A DNA stretch of 64,000 nt from Pycnococcus provasolii (lineage: Eukaryota > Chlorophyta > Pseudoscourfieldiophyceae > Pseudoscourfieldiales): the NCBI GenBank assembly GCA_049487715.1, contig CP150581.1:124001-188000 (forward strand). Reading direction: 5' to 3'. A program made the translations under genes and the position numbers. The notes beneath the pieces were generated by a model, which was given only the letters and a program-made list of their open reading frames with translations, was not told the origin of the DNA and made no database searches. Below are positions 45,144 to 54,472 of the stretch, piece by piece. Numbering within the stretch: position 1 is the stretch's first letter; each line of letters opens with the position of its first letter.

Positions 45144-46364
45144 CTACGCACCAGGGTGCATGGGCGGTGGCACGCCCTGTGCAAAGTGCGTTGGTTGCGG
45201 GGGCATGCCGCCCGGTGGCGGCGCACCTTGAGGAGGGTGGGCTGACGCGGTGGTCGTGTGTGCTGGTGCCGGCATCGCGGTTGGAGGCGGCGTGAGCCTG
45301 TTTCGGCTTTCGTCGAGGCGCCACATGCTCTGCGTGAGCTGTAGTCTGTCGTTGAGCAGCTGAGGGTCGTTCGGGATCATGCGCAGTCCGACGTGGTAGC
45401 ACCGCAGCGCCTCGCCGTGCGCGTTGCATCTCACGAGTGCCGCGCCGCGTAGGTGGAATGCCTCGGAGAGTACGTTTTTGAGCGCCTGTCCCTTGTCTCC
45501 GGTGGCTGCGTACTGCACAGCCTTATCCGCCTCCCTGAGCGCGCGGTGCGGCTGCGGGTTTGGCGGCGAGAGCAGCGCTCGGCAGCGCAGCAGGTAGATG
45601 TTTGCGGCCGTTGCGGGCGGCATGCCCGCGGCGGGAGGTGGCGGCATGCCCGCGGCGTTTGGCGGCGGCGGCGGCATGGCGCCAGCGGCTGGCGCGCCCG
45701 ATCCCGGCGGCATTCCGTGCATTTGCGCGGGCATGGGTGGTCCCGGCACGCCTGGTCTTGCAGCATACTGCGCGCCTACTCCAGGCGGCTGCTGCGTTGC
45801 TGCATAAGGCTGCGTCGCTTGCACCGTCGCCCCTCCTCCTCCCGTCGCCATCATGGGAGGTCCCGCGGCGCCGGGCATGGAGCTCAAGCCTTGAGCGCCT
45901 TGGGGCGGCATGGCGGACACGTTCGTCATGACGTTCTGAACTTGCGCACTACCTCCCGGATTCATAGGAACGGCGGCTCCCCCTGGCCCATTACCACCTG
46001 TAGGATGCGTGGCATGATGAGCTCCTGGAGCACCTGGAATACCTGGAACGTGCCCTGCAACAACTCCCGTATTAGCAGATGCGTGGTTCATTGTCCCGGA
46101 AATTGTCCCTGAAATCGCCGAATAAGGAACACCACCTGCACCAGATACAGCCGCCGCCGCCTGATGATGATGATGACCCCCAGGTCCACCTGCATTGACA
46201 GAAGACACCAAATAGGATGATGACGAGCCTGTCATAGGACCACCAGGACCTGGAGGAGGAACCTGTGCTTGAAGTTGGTGAGAACTCACCTGTGGCATAC
46301 TGGACGGGACGCCTGATGCCTGCTGCTGCTGCTGTGAACTCTGAGGACCTGCTGGAGGAGGCAT
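45144..46364 (-). CDS. Pro/Gly/Gln-rich protein with C-terminal TPR-like region
   Basis: A 406-residue protein from ATG 46364 (MPPPAGPQ). Residues 1-255 are disordered and Pro/Gly/Ala/Met/Gln-rich with His runs. Residues ~255-360 are helical and TPR-like (IYLLRCRALLSPPNPQPHRA, AFHLRGAALVRCNAHGEALR, CYHVGLRMIPNDPQLLNDR). The tail is again Pro-rich. TPR regions bind other proteins, and Pro/Gln-rich N-termini are common in transcription or RNA-processing factors, but no specific family is recognised. TTACA at 45102-45106 is the likely poly(A) signal and lies only 10 bp past the stop of the convergent stomatin-like gene, so the 3' ends overlap. AACCCTAAC is about 95 bp upstream of the ATG. Confidence 0.65.
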   Translation of the reverse strand: MPPPAGPQSSQQQQQASGVPSSMPQVSSHQLQAQVPPPGPGGPMTGSSSSYLVSSVNAGGPGGHHHHQAAAAVSGAGGVPYSAISGTISGTMNHASANTGVVAGHVPGIPGAPGAHHATHPTGGNGPGGAAVPMNPGGSAQVQNVMTNVSAMPPQGAQGLSSMPGAAGPPMMATGGGGATVQATQPYAATQQPPGVGAQYAARPGVPGPPMPAQMHGMPPGSGAPAAGAMPPPPPNAAGMPPPPAAGMPPATAANIYLLRCRALLSPPNPQPHRALREADKAVQYAATGDKGQALKNVLSEAFHLRGAALVRCNAHGEALRCYHVGLRMIPNDPQLLNDRLQLTQSMWRLDESRNRLTPPPTAMPAPAHTTTASAHPPQGAPPPGGMPPQPTHFAQGVPPPMHPGA

Positions 46365-47034
46365 TAAGCCAATGGCGGCTTGGGATTACCGAAGAAATAA
46401 ATGACGGCAGTGGGAGGACCCCCGGGCCCCGGGGACAACAACTGTGCGTCCTGTAAACCCTAACTAAGGTTAGTACTACGGATTCTACGAGAGAAAAGCC
46501 CAGAGGGAGAGAAACAACGTCCAAGGAAGTCCTGTGGCGAATAGTGGGGGGGAGTTCCCGGGACATTCCGTTCTGTTATCGTATCGTAGGACTCATAATT
46601 GGGAGATGGGGATCCACCGCACAACCACTCCAATAAAACCACACCATGGACTCCCCTATGGCAGAGCTATGGCAGACCACTATTGCTATTGGGCATGCCC
46701 ATTGGGGATCCACCGCACAACCACTCCAATAAAACCACACCATGGACTCCCCTATGGCAGAGCTATGGCAGACCACTATTGCTATTGGGCATGCCCATTG
46801 GGGATCCACCGCACAACCACTCCAATAAAACCAGACTAATTGCTTTTCCCCTTGGGGATCCACCGCACAACCACAAGATACACCCGGGATCCGAGGGGGC
46901 GCGTGTTCGAATTTTTGCGAATTTGAAATTAACAGGTATACAACTCCCCCCCTGGATTCGTAGTCTGCTCATTATTATTATTATTATTCCTTGACAGTAC
47001 TGGTGTGTTTCGCTCATAAGAAGTTGCTGTATCT
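46365..47034. other. Divergent intergenic region with 96-bp tandem repeat
   Basis: Between the TPR gene (leftward) and a coiled-coil gene (rightward). Carries a CCCTAACTAAGGTTAG element near 46460, the tandem repeat at 46608-46885 and a TTATTATTATTATT tract at about 46974-46987. Frames reading through the repeat are artefacts, as the same sequence is open on both strands. Confidence 0.55.
46608..46885. repeat. 96-bp tandem repeat, about 2.5 units
   Basis: GGGGATCCACCGCACAACCA starts at 46608, 46704 and 46800 (96-bp period) and again at 46854 after a 54-bp truncated unit. The first two units are essentially identical. Confidence 0.95.
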
Positions 47035-48336
47035 ATGCCTTCTTCTCGTTCGTCATCATCTTCATCTTTGAATAAGAACAGTAATATGGCCATCATGCAC
47101 GCGACGGATTTGCTTGCGGGATTCGCGGTTTTAATTACTTACAAGAAAATATCCGCGTCATTCCAAAAGCGTCGTTCTTCTGAGAAAAACTCGAAGAAGG
47201 ATGATGCTTCTTCTTCTGAGAAACATCTGAAGAAAGGGGGTCAGGCGTCTTCTTCTTCACCTTTGTCTTATAAGAACGGCGACGCTGTCTCAGACAATAC
47301 GTATGCGGAGGACGCCTCTCTTGCGGTCGCGACGGAGCAGTCTGAGCAACGTGTCTCTATGTTCGATGCAGTTTACTACGACACGATACAAGAAGAAGAA
47401 CTCGACGAAGAAGATGATGACGAAGATGAACCGACCGTCTACTACGAACCGGAGTGGTCCGCGTCGCCAGCCGCACACCAGCAGCACACAGCAGCAGCAG
47501 CCGCGGAGGGATTCCCGCCCGAAGTCAGAGCGATATACGCAGCTTACGCAGCCAACCAACCTATCATCGACAACGACGAGTTCCTCGACGAAGAAGACGA
47601 GACGTTCGCGTACATCACGCACGAACTCAGCCAGCACGACCTCGACGCAGTCGAGCAAGAACTCGAGCACGACGACCTCGTCGAGCAGCTGGAAATGCAG
47701 GAACAGCAAAACAAGAAAAACAAAAGGAAAAACAAAAAGCCGTCCTACGCCGAACTCGCACAAATGCTCGAGGAGACACAGGCGTGCATCGACGAACGCA
47801 ACCAGGGCATCGAAATGCTTGAAGTGTCACTCGCCAACAAGACGGCTCAGCTCCAGCACGCCGTCGAAAATAGAGAGGCGGAGGCGTCGCGCGCCGTGGA
47901 AGCACTCATGGGACTCAGCCAGAGACTCACGCAGACAGAAAACGAACTCCAGCAGGCACTCCAAAGCCGGGAGGCGGAGGCGGCGCGCGCGGTCGAGGAA
48001 CGCATGGCACTCAGCGAGAGGCTCGCGAATGCCGAAAATGATGCGGACGACGCGAGGCGCGAGGCACAACAGCTCAAGGAGCATACCGAGGCGCTGCTGG
48101 GCGTGTTCCGGGGCATCGGAAGCACGGTCGACAACGCGCTGTCCACTGGAGAAAACAACAAGCAGGTGGATCCCAAGATGGTCCCTCACAGCCCGTCCGC
48201 AAGCGCCGTCAGCGAGATGACGCAGGCAAACGACGACGCACCACTCGAAGATTCCGCGCAAAAGCTTGTCGCGAACCTCGCTAACAAACTCGAGATGGCA
48301 TCCTCGTACGACGTGACCTCGGCGTACGTGGAGTAA
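47035..48336 (+). CDS. Acidic coiled-coil protein with N-terminal hydrophobic helix
   Basis: A 433-residue protein from ATG 47035. A Ser-rich start is followed by a single hydrophobic helix at ~22-36 (ATDLLAGFAVLITYKK), a likely membrane anchor, and a Ser/Lys segment. A strongly acidic stretch (~120-225) precedes a coiled coil of about 110 residues (~235-350). Within the coiled coil a unit of about 34 residues is repeated: NREAEASRAVEALMGLSQRL and SREAEAARAVEERMALSERL. No enzymatic domain is seen. It could be an organelle-surface tether or scaffold; that is inference from architecture only. The abhydrolase gene converges, with stops 138 bp apart. Confidence 0.65.
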   Translation: MPSSRSSSSSSLNKNSNMAIMHATDLLAGFAVLITYKKISASFQKRRSSEKNSKKDDASSSEKHLKKGGQASSSSPLSYKNGDAVSDNTYAEDASLAVATEQSEQRVSMFDAVYYDTIQEEELDEEDDDEDEPTVYYEPEWSASPAAHQQHTAAAAAEGFPPEVRAIYAAYAANQPIIDNDEFLDEEDETFAYITHELSQHDLDAVEQELEHDDLVEQLEMQEQQNKKNKRKNKKPSYAELAQMLEETQACIDERNQGIEMLEVSLANKTAQLQHAVENREAEASRAVEALMGLSQRLTQTENELQQALQSREAEAARAVEERMALSERLANAENDADDARREAQQLKEHTEALLGVFRGIGSTVDNALSTGENNKQVDPKMVPHSPSASAVSEMTQANDDAPLEDSAQKLVANLANKLEMASSYDVTSAYVE

Positions 48337-48473
48337 AATGCTGGATATACATCGTGCTCGTGCGGCTCTTTTTTGTTTGTTTTTTTTTTGGTTCAGAGGT
48401 TTTGATTTTTATATAAAAAGGAAAGGAGGAAGAAAAAACAAATAAAGAAAAGGCTATTTTTGTTACAATCTTT

Positions 48474-49739
48474 TTATTTTGACATGCGAGCCTTGCGCCA
48501 TTCGCCCAACACGGAAGGTGCCGCATCATCACGCGACCGGCCCTCGATCTTGTCGCGCAGATCAAATTGACTGCACACGAAGGCGACGACGTGCTCTGCA
48601 ACCTCCGACTCACAATCCCGAAATCGATGGCATGCACCAGGCACAACGACGACGTCTGAGGGCAAGCGAGGCGGGATCATCGCCTTGAGGCGCTGTGCGT
48701 CGTCAGAAGGAACCACGGCGTCGTCGTGCGCAGCCACGAGAAGAAATGCCGTGTCACAAACCATCTCCAACTCGTCGTTCATGTTTATGCGCAAACGCTC
48801 GGCAACATCGTTGGGAGTGACGCGCGTCGTCGCGTTGCGTCCCGCAGGCAGCTCAAGTGTCTCCCCGCGCGCTATGGCGGCAACGCCGTCGTCGCCGAGG
48901 CGTTCGCGTATACCCTCGTTGAGCTGTGCACGTGCTGCGGCGGAAACCACCGCTGGTATTCCGCCGACGCGAGACGCGTACAGCAGAGCAACGTTGCCCC
49001 CTCTCGAATGTCCGAACAATAGCTTGACGGGTGGAACTGCGGCGTCCTTTGCAAGCTTAGTTTCGACGTGCGCGACGACGCGCTTGAGGTCCTTGACTTC
49101 GTCGCTGAAACCTCCGTACGTTTGCTCGCCCGTGGATGCGCCGCACCCTCTTGCGTCGTACGTGAGAACCGCAAAGTCGCTTCGAAGCAGTCTGTTTTTG
49201 AGCACCTGGATGATTGACGCATTCTGCGAAGATCTCCACCCGTGAATTAGAATCGCCGTCGCTTGTGGCGAAGACGAGGAAGCCGGCGTCGTGAGCGTGC
49301 ACGCTAAAGTTGCACTGGACGACACCGCAACTGTAAACTCGTGCGAATTCGAACGCGAGCCGTTTTTCTCGTACGAATTCGAGCGCGAGACGTTTTGCAA
49401 GGCCCGTGCAACTCGCGCCGACTTTTTCACCTGTTCGACGTCACCTCTCAGGGACGCATCCGACGACGACGGAGGTTCCATCCACGACGGGAATGGCGAC
49501 GACGACGACGACGAGGAGGAGGAAGATCCTGACGCCGCTGACGAGGAAGATCCTGACGACGACGACGATGATGAGCCTGACAAGCACGCAAGAAGAACAC
49601 GACGCTGACAAGAAGAAGAAGAAGACGCCGACGCCGATGACGACGACGACGACGCCGACGACGACGTCCTTCTAATAAACGAACACGTTGGTGACGGCCT
49701 TGGCGCCGATGATGCCGCCACGACAAAAAGCATGGGCAT
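48474..49739 (-). CDS. Alpha/beta hydrolase
   Basis: A 421-residue protein from ATG 49739 (MPMLFVVAASS); the longer frame starts at TTG. Residues ~25-90 are dominated by Ser runs encoded by GAC/GTC-type trinucleotide expansions (49490-49670), perhaps part of a presequence. The hydrolase fold begins near 140: AILIHGWRSS (oxyanion region), LTYDARGCGAS, then the nucleophile elbow GHSRGG (S245), AAHDDAVVP (acid D339 or D340) and GACHRF (H371). All three triad members are present. This type includes serine hydrolases, lipases and peptidases; the substrate cannot be inferred. TTACA at 48463-48467 is the poly(A) signal, and AACCCCGAA plus CCCCTAACCCC lie 110-155 bp upstream. Confidence 0.8.
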   Translation of the reverse strand: MPMLFVVAASSAPRPSPTCSFIRRTSSSASSSSSSASASSSSSCQRRVLLACLSGSSSSSSSGSSSSAASGSSSSSSSSSSPFPSWMEPPSSSDASLRGDVEQVKKSARVARALQNVSRSNSYEKNGSRSNSHEFTVAVSSSATLACTLTTPASSSSPQATAILIHGWRSSQNASIIQVLKNRLLRSDFAVLTYDARGCGASTGEQTYGGFSDEVKDLKRVVAHVETKLAKDAAVPPVKLLFGHSRGGNVALLYASRVGGIPAVVSAAARAQLNEGIRERLGDDGVAAIARGETLELPAGRNATTRVTPNDVAERLRINMNDELEMVCDTAFLLVAAHDDAVVPSDDAQRLKAMIPPRLPSDVVVVPGACHRFRDCESEVAEHVVAFVCSQFDLRDKIEGRSRDDAAPSVLGEWRKARMSK

Positions 49740-50251
49740 GTGGACTGAGGAGCGCGCGTGAGAAAAAAAAAGAGGGTTTCGCACAAAGAAACGTTTTCCA
49801 AGGCCCAAGGGGATCCCGGATCCGGAGAGAGGAGGAGGAAAAACAAACCCCTAACCCCTAGTCAAGAAAAAGGGAAAAAGGCCAACCCCGAATGGTGTGT
49901 ATGTCGTCGGTTCGTTTCCGTTCCGAGAAGAAAACGTTCCGAGAAAACGTCTCATCATGGCATGGCGATGGCGTAAACGTCGTGTCCGAGAAAACGAGAC
50001 AAATAAATGTGTCCAAGAATAAAAACTACTATTATCGTTCGTGCCTTTGCGCCTGACAATACGACAACGGTGTGTGTGTGTTGTTCCCTTTTGTTTGTGT
50101 TGTACAGTTCATTCTTGTTCTGTCCCGAGTAACCGGAGTGTTTGAGAGTATTTTAGAGTACAAGCGAAGCTTGTTGCAGGCTACGCCCCGCATGGGAGGG
50201 GGGAACTCCCCGTTGCACAGTCCCCGTTGCATCCTCAAGCGAACGACATGC

Positions 50252-50339
50252 GATTTCCTGGTTATACGTTCCCGTTGTGGGAAATTGAGCCCATTGATTT
50301 CCTGGTTATACGTTCCCGTTGTGGGAAATTGAGCTCATT
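50252..50339. repeat. 44-bp direct repeat, two copies
   Basis: GATTTCCTGGTTATACGTTC starts at 50252 and again at 50296. The copies differ only near their ends (GAGCCCATT versus GAGCTCATT). Confidence 0.95.
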
Positions 50340-50400
50340 CCCGTTATGGTAAGTCCAGGAAATGGGTTTGGTCGGAGGGCCCAGTAGTTAGTCGCTTTAA

Positions 50401-50473
50401 GTCGGGATTCCCGTTATTTTGAAGCCGGTGCTATAACGGGCAATAGGGGGGAGCGATTTTTAGGAATCCCGAC
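50401..50473. repeat. Nested inverted repeat
   Basis: Outer arms GTCGGGATTCC (50401-50411) and GGAATCCCGAC (50463-50473) enclose an inner pair CCCGTTAT (50410-50417) and ATAACGGG (50433-50440). Could be a small foldback element; no target-site duplication is evident. Confidence 0.75.
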
Positions 50474-50738
50474 GTTAGGTCGAGAAAACTTTTTTATTAG
50501 GGAGAGGCAACTTTTTTCCGAAACCAAACTTAACAACAAATCCCCATTGCAATCTCTACTTTTTATAATAGATAAGTATTTTTTGAGTATTTTGAGTATT
50601 TTGAGTATTACTTAGTATTACTTAGTACTTGGTAGCCCTGGCAGCAACGAACTACACACCACCACTACATTCTACAACAGCAGCGGCTAACGCCTATCGA
50701 AATCAACAACTACTACCACTCCTGCTGCATACTTCACG

Positions 50739-51002
50739 ATGGGTGGAAATGCATTCTTGCGGTTCAGTAGTAGTGTGGCAGCCGGCGCCCTCAGGGGCCC
50801 ACTCGTTTGGCCGTTGCCTCACGGAACATTTGCCAGTTGGCCCGAGGGAATCCGGCTGGGTTCATCCGGCCTTGTGTTGGTTGTGTTGGGTTGGGTCGTG
50901 CCAGCGGCTCTTGCAGGGTCTGTGCACGCAGGCAGGCAAATGAGGCTATCGCCTATCGGGACAAGTTCCCACTTCACACGGCCTGACCACCACCTGGCCT
51001 GA
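50739..51002 (+). CDS. Candidate small mitochondrial membrane protein
   Basis: An 87-residue frame from ATG 50739. The N-terminus (MGGNAFLRFSSSVAAGALRG) looks like a short mitochondrial presequence. It is followed by a Pro/Trp stretch and one transmembrane helix (GLVLVVLGWVVPAALAGSV) with basic residues after it. That layout resembles small accessory subunits of respiratory complexes, but I do not recognise the family. No TGTAA follows closely and the C-terminal 20 residues look atypical, so the gene may be spliced or spurious. Orientation agrees with the next gene. Confidence 0.35.
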   Translation: MGGNAFLRFSSSVAAGALRGPLVWPLPHGTFASWPEGIRLGSSGLVLVVLGWVVPAALAGSVHAGRQMRLSPIGTSSHFTRPDHHLA

Positions 51003-51608
51003 CCCCGATTCCCAAGGGGCCTTAGAGAGTTAGAGACCTGTGTCAGGCATCAGGTACATACATACAGTAGCTTGCCAAAGAGTATGAGTAGCTTACCGGT
51101 ACAGTACGAACGCACAATGCCTCAATTGCTCTCAATCTCCTTGCTCAGCTTAAGCACCTTCTCTCCCTTTACATAACTTACTTGTCTGCTTGCATCAATC
51201 AACCAAATCATTCCAGTACAACAGGGCAAAAAAGGCTCAAAGCAGCCCATTGATTGATGTGCGCTTCGAGAACACCTTCGGAAGGGTAACATAATAGGTG
51301 GGACCACTCCATGCAAGTTGCAAGTTGCCAAAGGAAGTACATTCTGTGCTCGGCCTCTGTGCTCATTCATTGATCACCACGTGTTGGTCCCCCGCGTGTT
51401 CTTCTTTGAGGCTTCTCTCAGGCAACTGTGTTTTCGGTGGGGGACGGACGCCCTGCACTTCCCGGCCCGGCCCTGCCCACTCCGTCCGGCGAACCCACCC
51501 AACACAACACACACATCGTCCCATCACTCTTGCACCCATCACATCAATAGCAACCACTTGCATACTGTTCACGAGTTTGTTTAGCCTGTTTATTTCTCTG
51601 TCCTTCTC
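51003..51608. other. Intergenic, no gene seen
   Basis: Leads into the Pro-rich surface protein at 51609. A pyrimidine-rich segment (51575-51606) immediately precedes its ATG. No RNA gene, repeat array or recognisable coding sequence. Confidence 0.45.
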
Positions 51609-51854
51609 ATGACTTCACTGACTCCAATGACTCAGGCTCCGTATTGTGAGTCTTTTACCTCACTTCTGTTCAGCTCACAGAAAAGGAGGGGATCCAACCG
51701 TCGCCTCTCGACCAACGTTCGCGTTTGGACGATGGCCGTCGTCGCAATCATCGCCGTTGGCGCGCCGTTCCCAACGCAACAATCGGGAATGGCCGTCGCG
51801 CACGCCTTCTCGTTTTATGGACTGGACGTCCCGCCTTCACCGCCGCCGCCGTCA

Positions 51855-51886
<32 letters not shown>

Positions 51887-52190
51887 TCCGCCTCCCCCAC
51901 CCCCTCCCCCTCCTCCACCGCCACCGCCACCACCCCCACCCCCTCCTCCACCGCCATCGCCACCACCACCACCGCCACCGCCAAGTCCACCGCCGCCGCC
52001 GTCGCCGCCGCCGCCGCCGCCGCCGCCGTCGCCGCCGCCGCCACCGAGCCCACCGCCACCACCGCCGCCACCACCACCTCCACCGCCCTCGCCGCCGCCG
52101 CCGCCGAGCCCGCCGCCCGATGCTTGCGTTGCCTTGAACGACTGCTCTCCGCCCCCGCCGAGTCCACCTCCGCCTCCCCCACCACCAAGC

Positions 52191-52221
<31 letters not shown>

Positions 52222-53513
52222 CAAGCCCGCCGCCGCCCCCGCCCCCGCCAAGCCCGCCGCCGCCAGGCTTCCCGGCGCTGCCCGCGAGCGTTGTGAACAA
52301 TTCAGACCCGTTTCGTTTCTTGCTGTCGCCGCCGCCTCCGCCGAGCCCGCCGCCGCCGCCGCCGAACAAGGACCTGCCCGTGTGTCCCAAGGGACAGCTC
52401 GCGAACGCTCAGGGAAAGTGCGAGGATGCAAATGCGTGCATGCTCTCGCCGTGTTTCACGGGTGTCAAATGCACAGACCGTGTTGCACCTGAGGAGGGAC
52501 GCACGTGCGGGGCGTGTCCGGCAGGGTACATGGGAAACGGCGTGCGCTGCGAAGTCAACTGGTCCACGATGCCTTCCTTGATCAAGGCGACACTCGACGA
52601 CTTCCAGTCATCACTTTATGTCGAGGTGGGAAAGCGCCTTGTTGGAGTGGGACGGCTCGAACCCGGACTGCTCAGCCTCGTCGTCGGGTCCCTTTCCTTC
52701 GCAAATGTGAAGGTGGAGGATATCGGCGGCAAGGTGCGAGCTGGCATGCGCAATGCCATCTCCATTGCTTCGCAGGTGAGCATTCAGGACGTCTTTATCA
52801 GCGGCGTGACGCCACTCAAGAACTCGAACAACGCGCGAAGGGTTCTGCGTGCCACGACGAGCGGTGTTCGCGCCGACTTTGAATTGTTCACGTCGATGTC
52901 GGACAAGGAGGATCTTGCGCAACGCGTGACCATCGCGATGAACAATGGCAATCTCCAGGCAAGCATGACGTACGAGGTGAACGCAATCACAAGTGCGGAT
53001 GGCACGCCTGCCAACTTGCCAAACTTCGGAGTTTTGACGAACGCCACCGCAATCCTCTCAGCTAAGGCGCACGCTCTCGAGTGTGTGAGCCTGAGCGGCA
53101 TTCGAAAGCCAGTGACAACCACGACAACGGCGGCAACAACAACAACGACGGTGGCTATGGAGACGACGACCACAACTGCCGTTGCAAATACCACGCTTCC
53201 GGATGGGGCGATCATCACGGCACCAAGCCCGCCGCCGCCGAGCCCGCCGCCGAGTCCACCGCCGCCGAGCCCGCCGCCGCCGAGCCCGCCGCCGCCACCG
53301 CCGCCGCCACTCCCACCTTTGTACGTCGTGCCAGCCAGCAACGTGACGACAAGTTGCGTTTACGACGCGGTGGTCACCGCGGAGGCTGAAGCGAGGGATA
53401 TCTCGGCGTCGAACGAGGCGGCGGAGGCGCGAGAGGAGGCGCGAGCGAATGCAGACGAGGGTCTGCGCAACCCGCCGCCTCCCCCAAGCCCACCCCCTCC
53501 TCCTCCGCCGCCG

Positions 53514-53546
<33 letters not shown>

Positions 53547-53915
53547 CCGCCGAGCCCGCCACCACCGAGTCCACCGCCACCACCGCCGAGTCCACCGCTT
53601 CCACCACCCACGGCTCCGCTCGGGGCGTCAAAGGAAAGCCAGATTTCCGACTCTCAGCTCGGCACGATCGTGGGCGTCGTTCTGGCTGGCGCGTGCATTA
53701 TTGCGCTTGCGGTGTTCGTGGCGATGAGGTATAGCCTTCGTCGAATCCACGACGCGAAGGTGGAATTCGAGCGCATGTCCGCATCTCCGCCGGGCTCTGG
53801 GAATCAGACAACGCCGTTGATTATGCAAGGTCACTCGGGTTACACGCCCCCGGCGACGGGTTCTTCGGAGGGCAGCGCACCTCCGCCGCCGAGTGCCCCG
53901 ACTTGGGCGTCTTAA
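51609..53915 (+). CDS. Ser-Pro-rich EGF-like transmembrane cell-wall protein
   Basis: A 768-residue hydroxyproline-rich-type surface protein. A hydrophobic N-terminal segment (~40-65) is a signal sequence or anchor. Long SPPPP/PPPP tracts follow (~75-250), interrupted by a short Cys segment (DACVALNDCS). An EGF/thrombospondin-like module follows (CMLSPCFTGVKC, then CGACPAGYMGNGVRCE). A ~170-residue beta/alpha module containing RRVLRATTSGVRADFEL is next, then a Thr run and more SPPPP tracts. Near 700 is a transmembrane helix (IVGVVLAGACIIALAVFVAM) with a basic cytoplasmic tail. SPPPP tracts are O-glycosylated in green algae and typical of pherophorin-like wall proteins. The single C-terminal anchor suggests a wall-plasma membrane linker or receptor. 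Antisense frames here are Gly/Ala-rich shadows. Confidence 0.82.
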
Positions 53916-54472
53916 GTTTACGGGAGAGATTTGAGCAAATCGCATCATAACATATTCAAGGGTGAACTCTAAAACATAAACGTCATATCTGCTTGTTGAC
54001 CCCCCCAAATATTTGAATCAAAAGGAAGCCCCTATTACAGTATGATGTTACCACGAACGTTCGGAAGAATCCACGTTATTAAATGCAAGTTTACAACCAA
54101 AAAACAAAATATTTTAATCACGAAAAATAAAAATAAAAATAAATAAATAAGGTTAGGGTACCGTACGCCCATCCATTTGATTTTAGAACGAGAACTTACT
54201 ACTCTTAAGGTGAACTTACTACATACTCTTAAGGCCGTGTGCACCTTAAGGTAAGGACTAGGGTAGTGAAGGTACATACGTGTCCTCCCCCAGGTGCCAG
54301 GGGCAAACCAAACCCCGAACCAACAACCCCGCCTTCCAATCGTCCTATTCCAGGGGATCCGCCGTTGCCTCCCTCCCCGTGCCAAATCTCCCCTTATGCC
54401 TCTGGTGGCCAACCACGTCTCTCCTCTCCTCCTCCTCTCATTCTCGGCCGCCACTCTTTTTCTCTCCGCTCC
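53916..54472. other. Intergenic, HisD promoter side
   Basis: Contains TCTTAAGG elements repeated at about 54202-54254, GGTTAGGGTACC (54151) and AACCCCGAA (54311-54319, 154-162 bp before the HisD ATG). The coding frame is open here from a GTG but has no ATG before 54473. Confidence 0.45.

Larger units (their letters stand above)
49740..50738. other. Intergenic, gene-poor, repeats only
   Basis: Holds the abhydrolase promoter motifs (49850, 49884), a 44-bp direct repeat (50252-50339), a nested hairpin (50401-50473) and a GAGTATTTT-type short array (50586-50628). Small frames here have no recognisable domains. Confidence 0.5.

Noticed and set aside
46534-46994. Frames reading through the 96-bp repeat on both strands
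   Set aside because: 96 is a multiple of three, so any open frame is propagated by the repeat; no conserved content.
51748-52431. Antisense Gly/Ala-rich frames opposite the Pro-rich gene
   Set aside because: Shadows of the CCG/CCA-rich coding strand; no domain and no plausible start.
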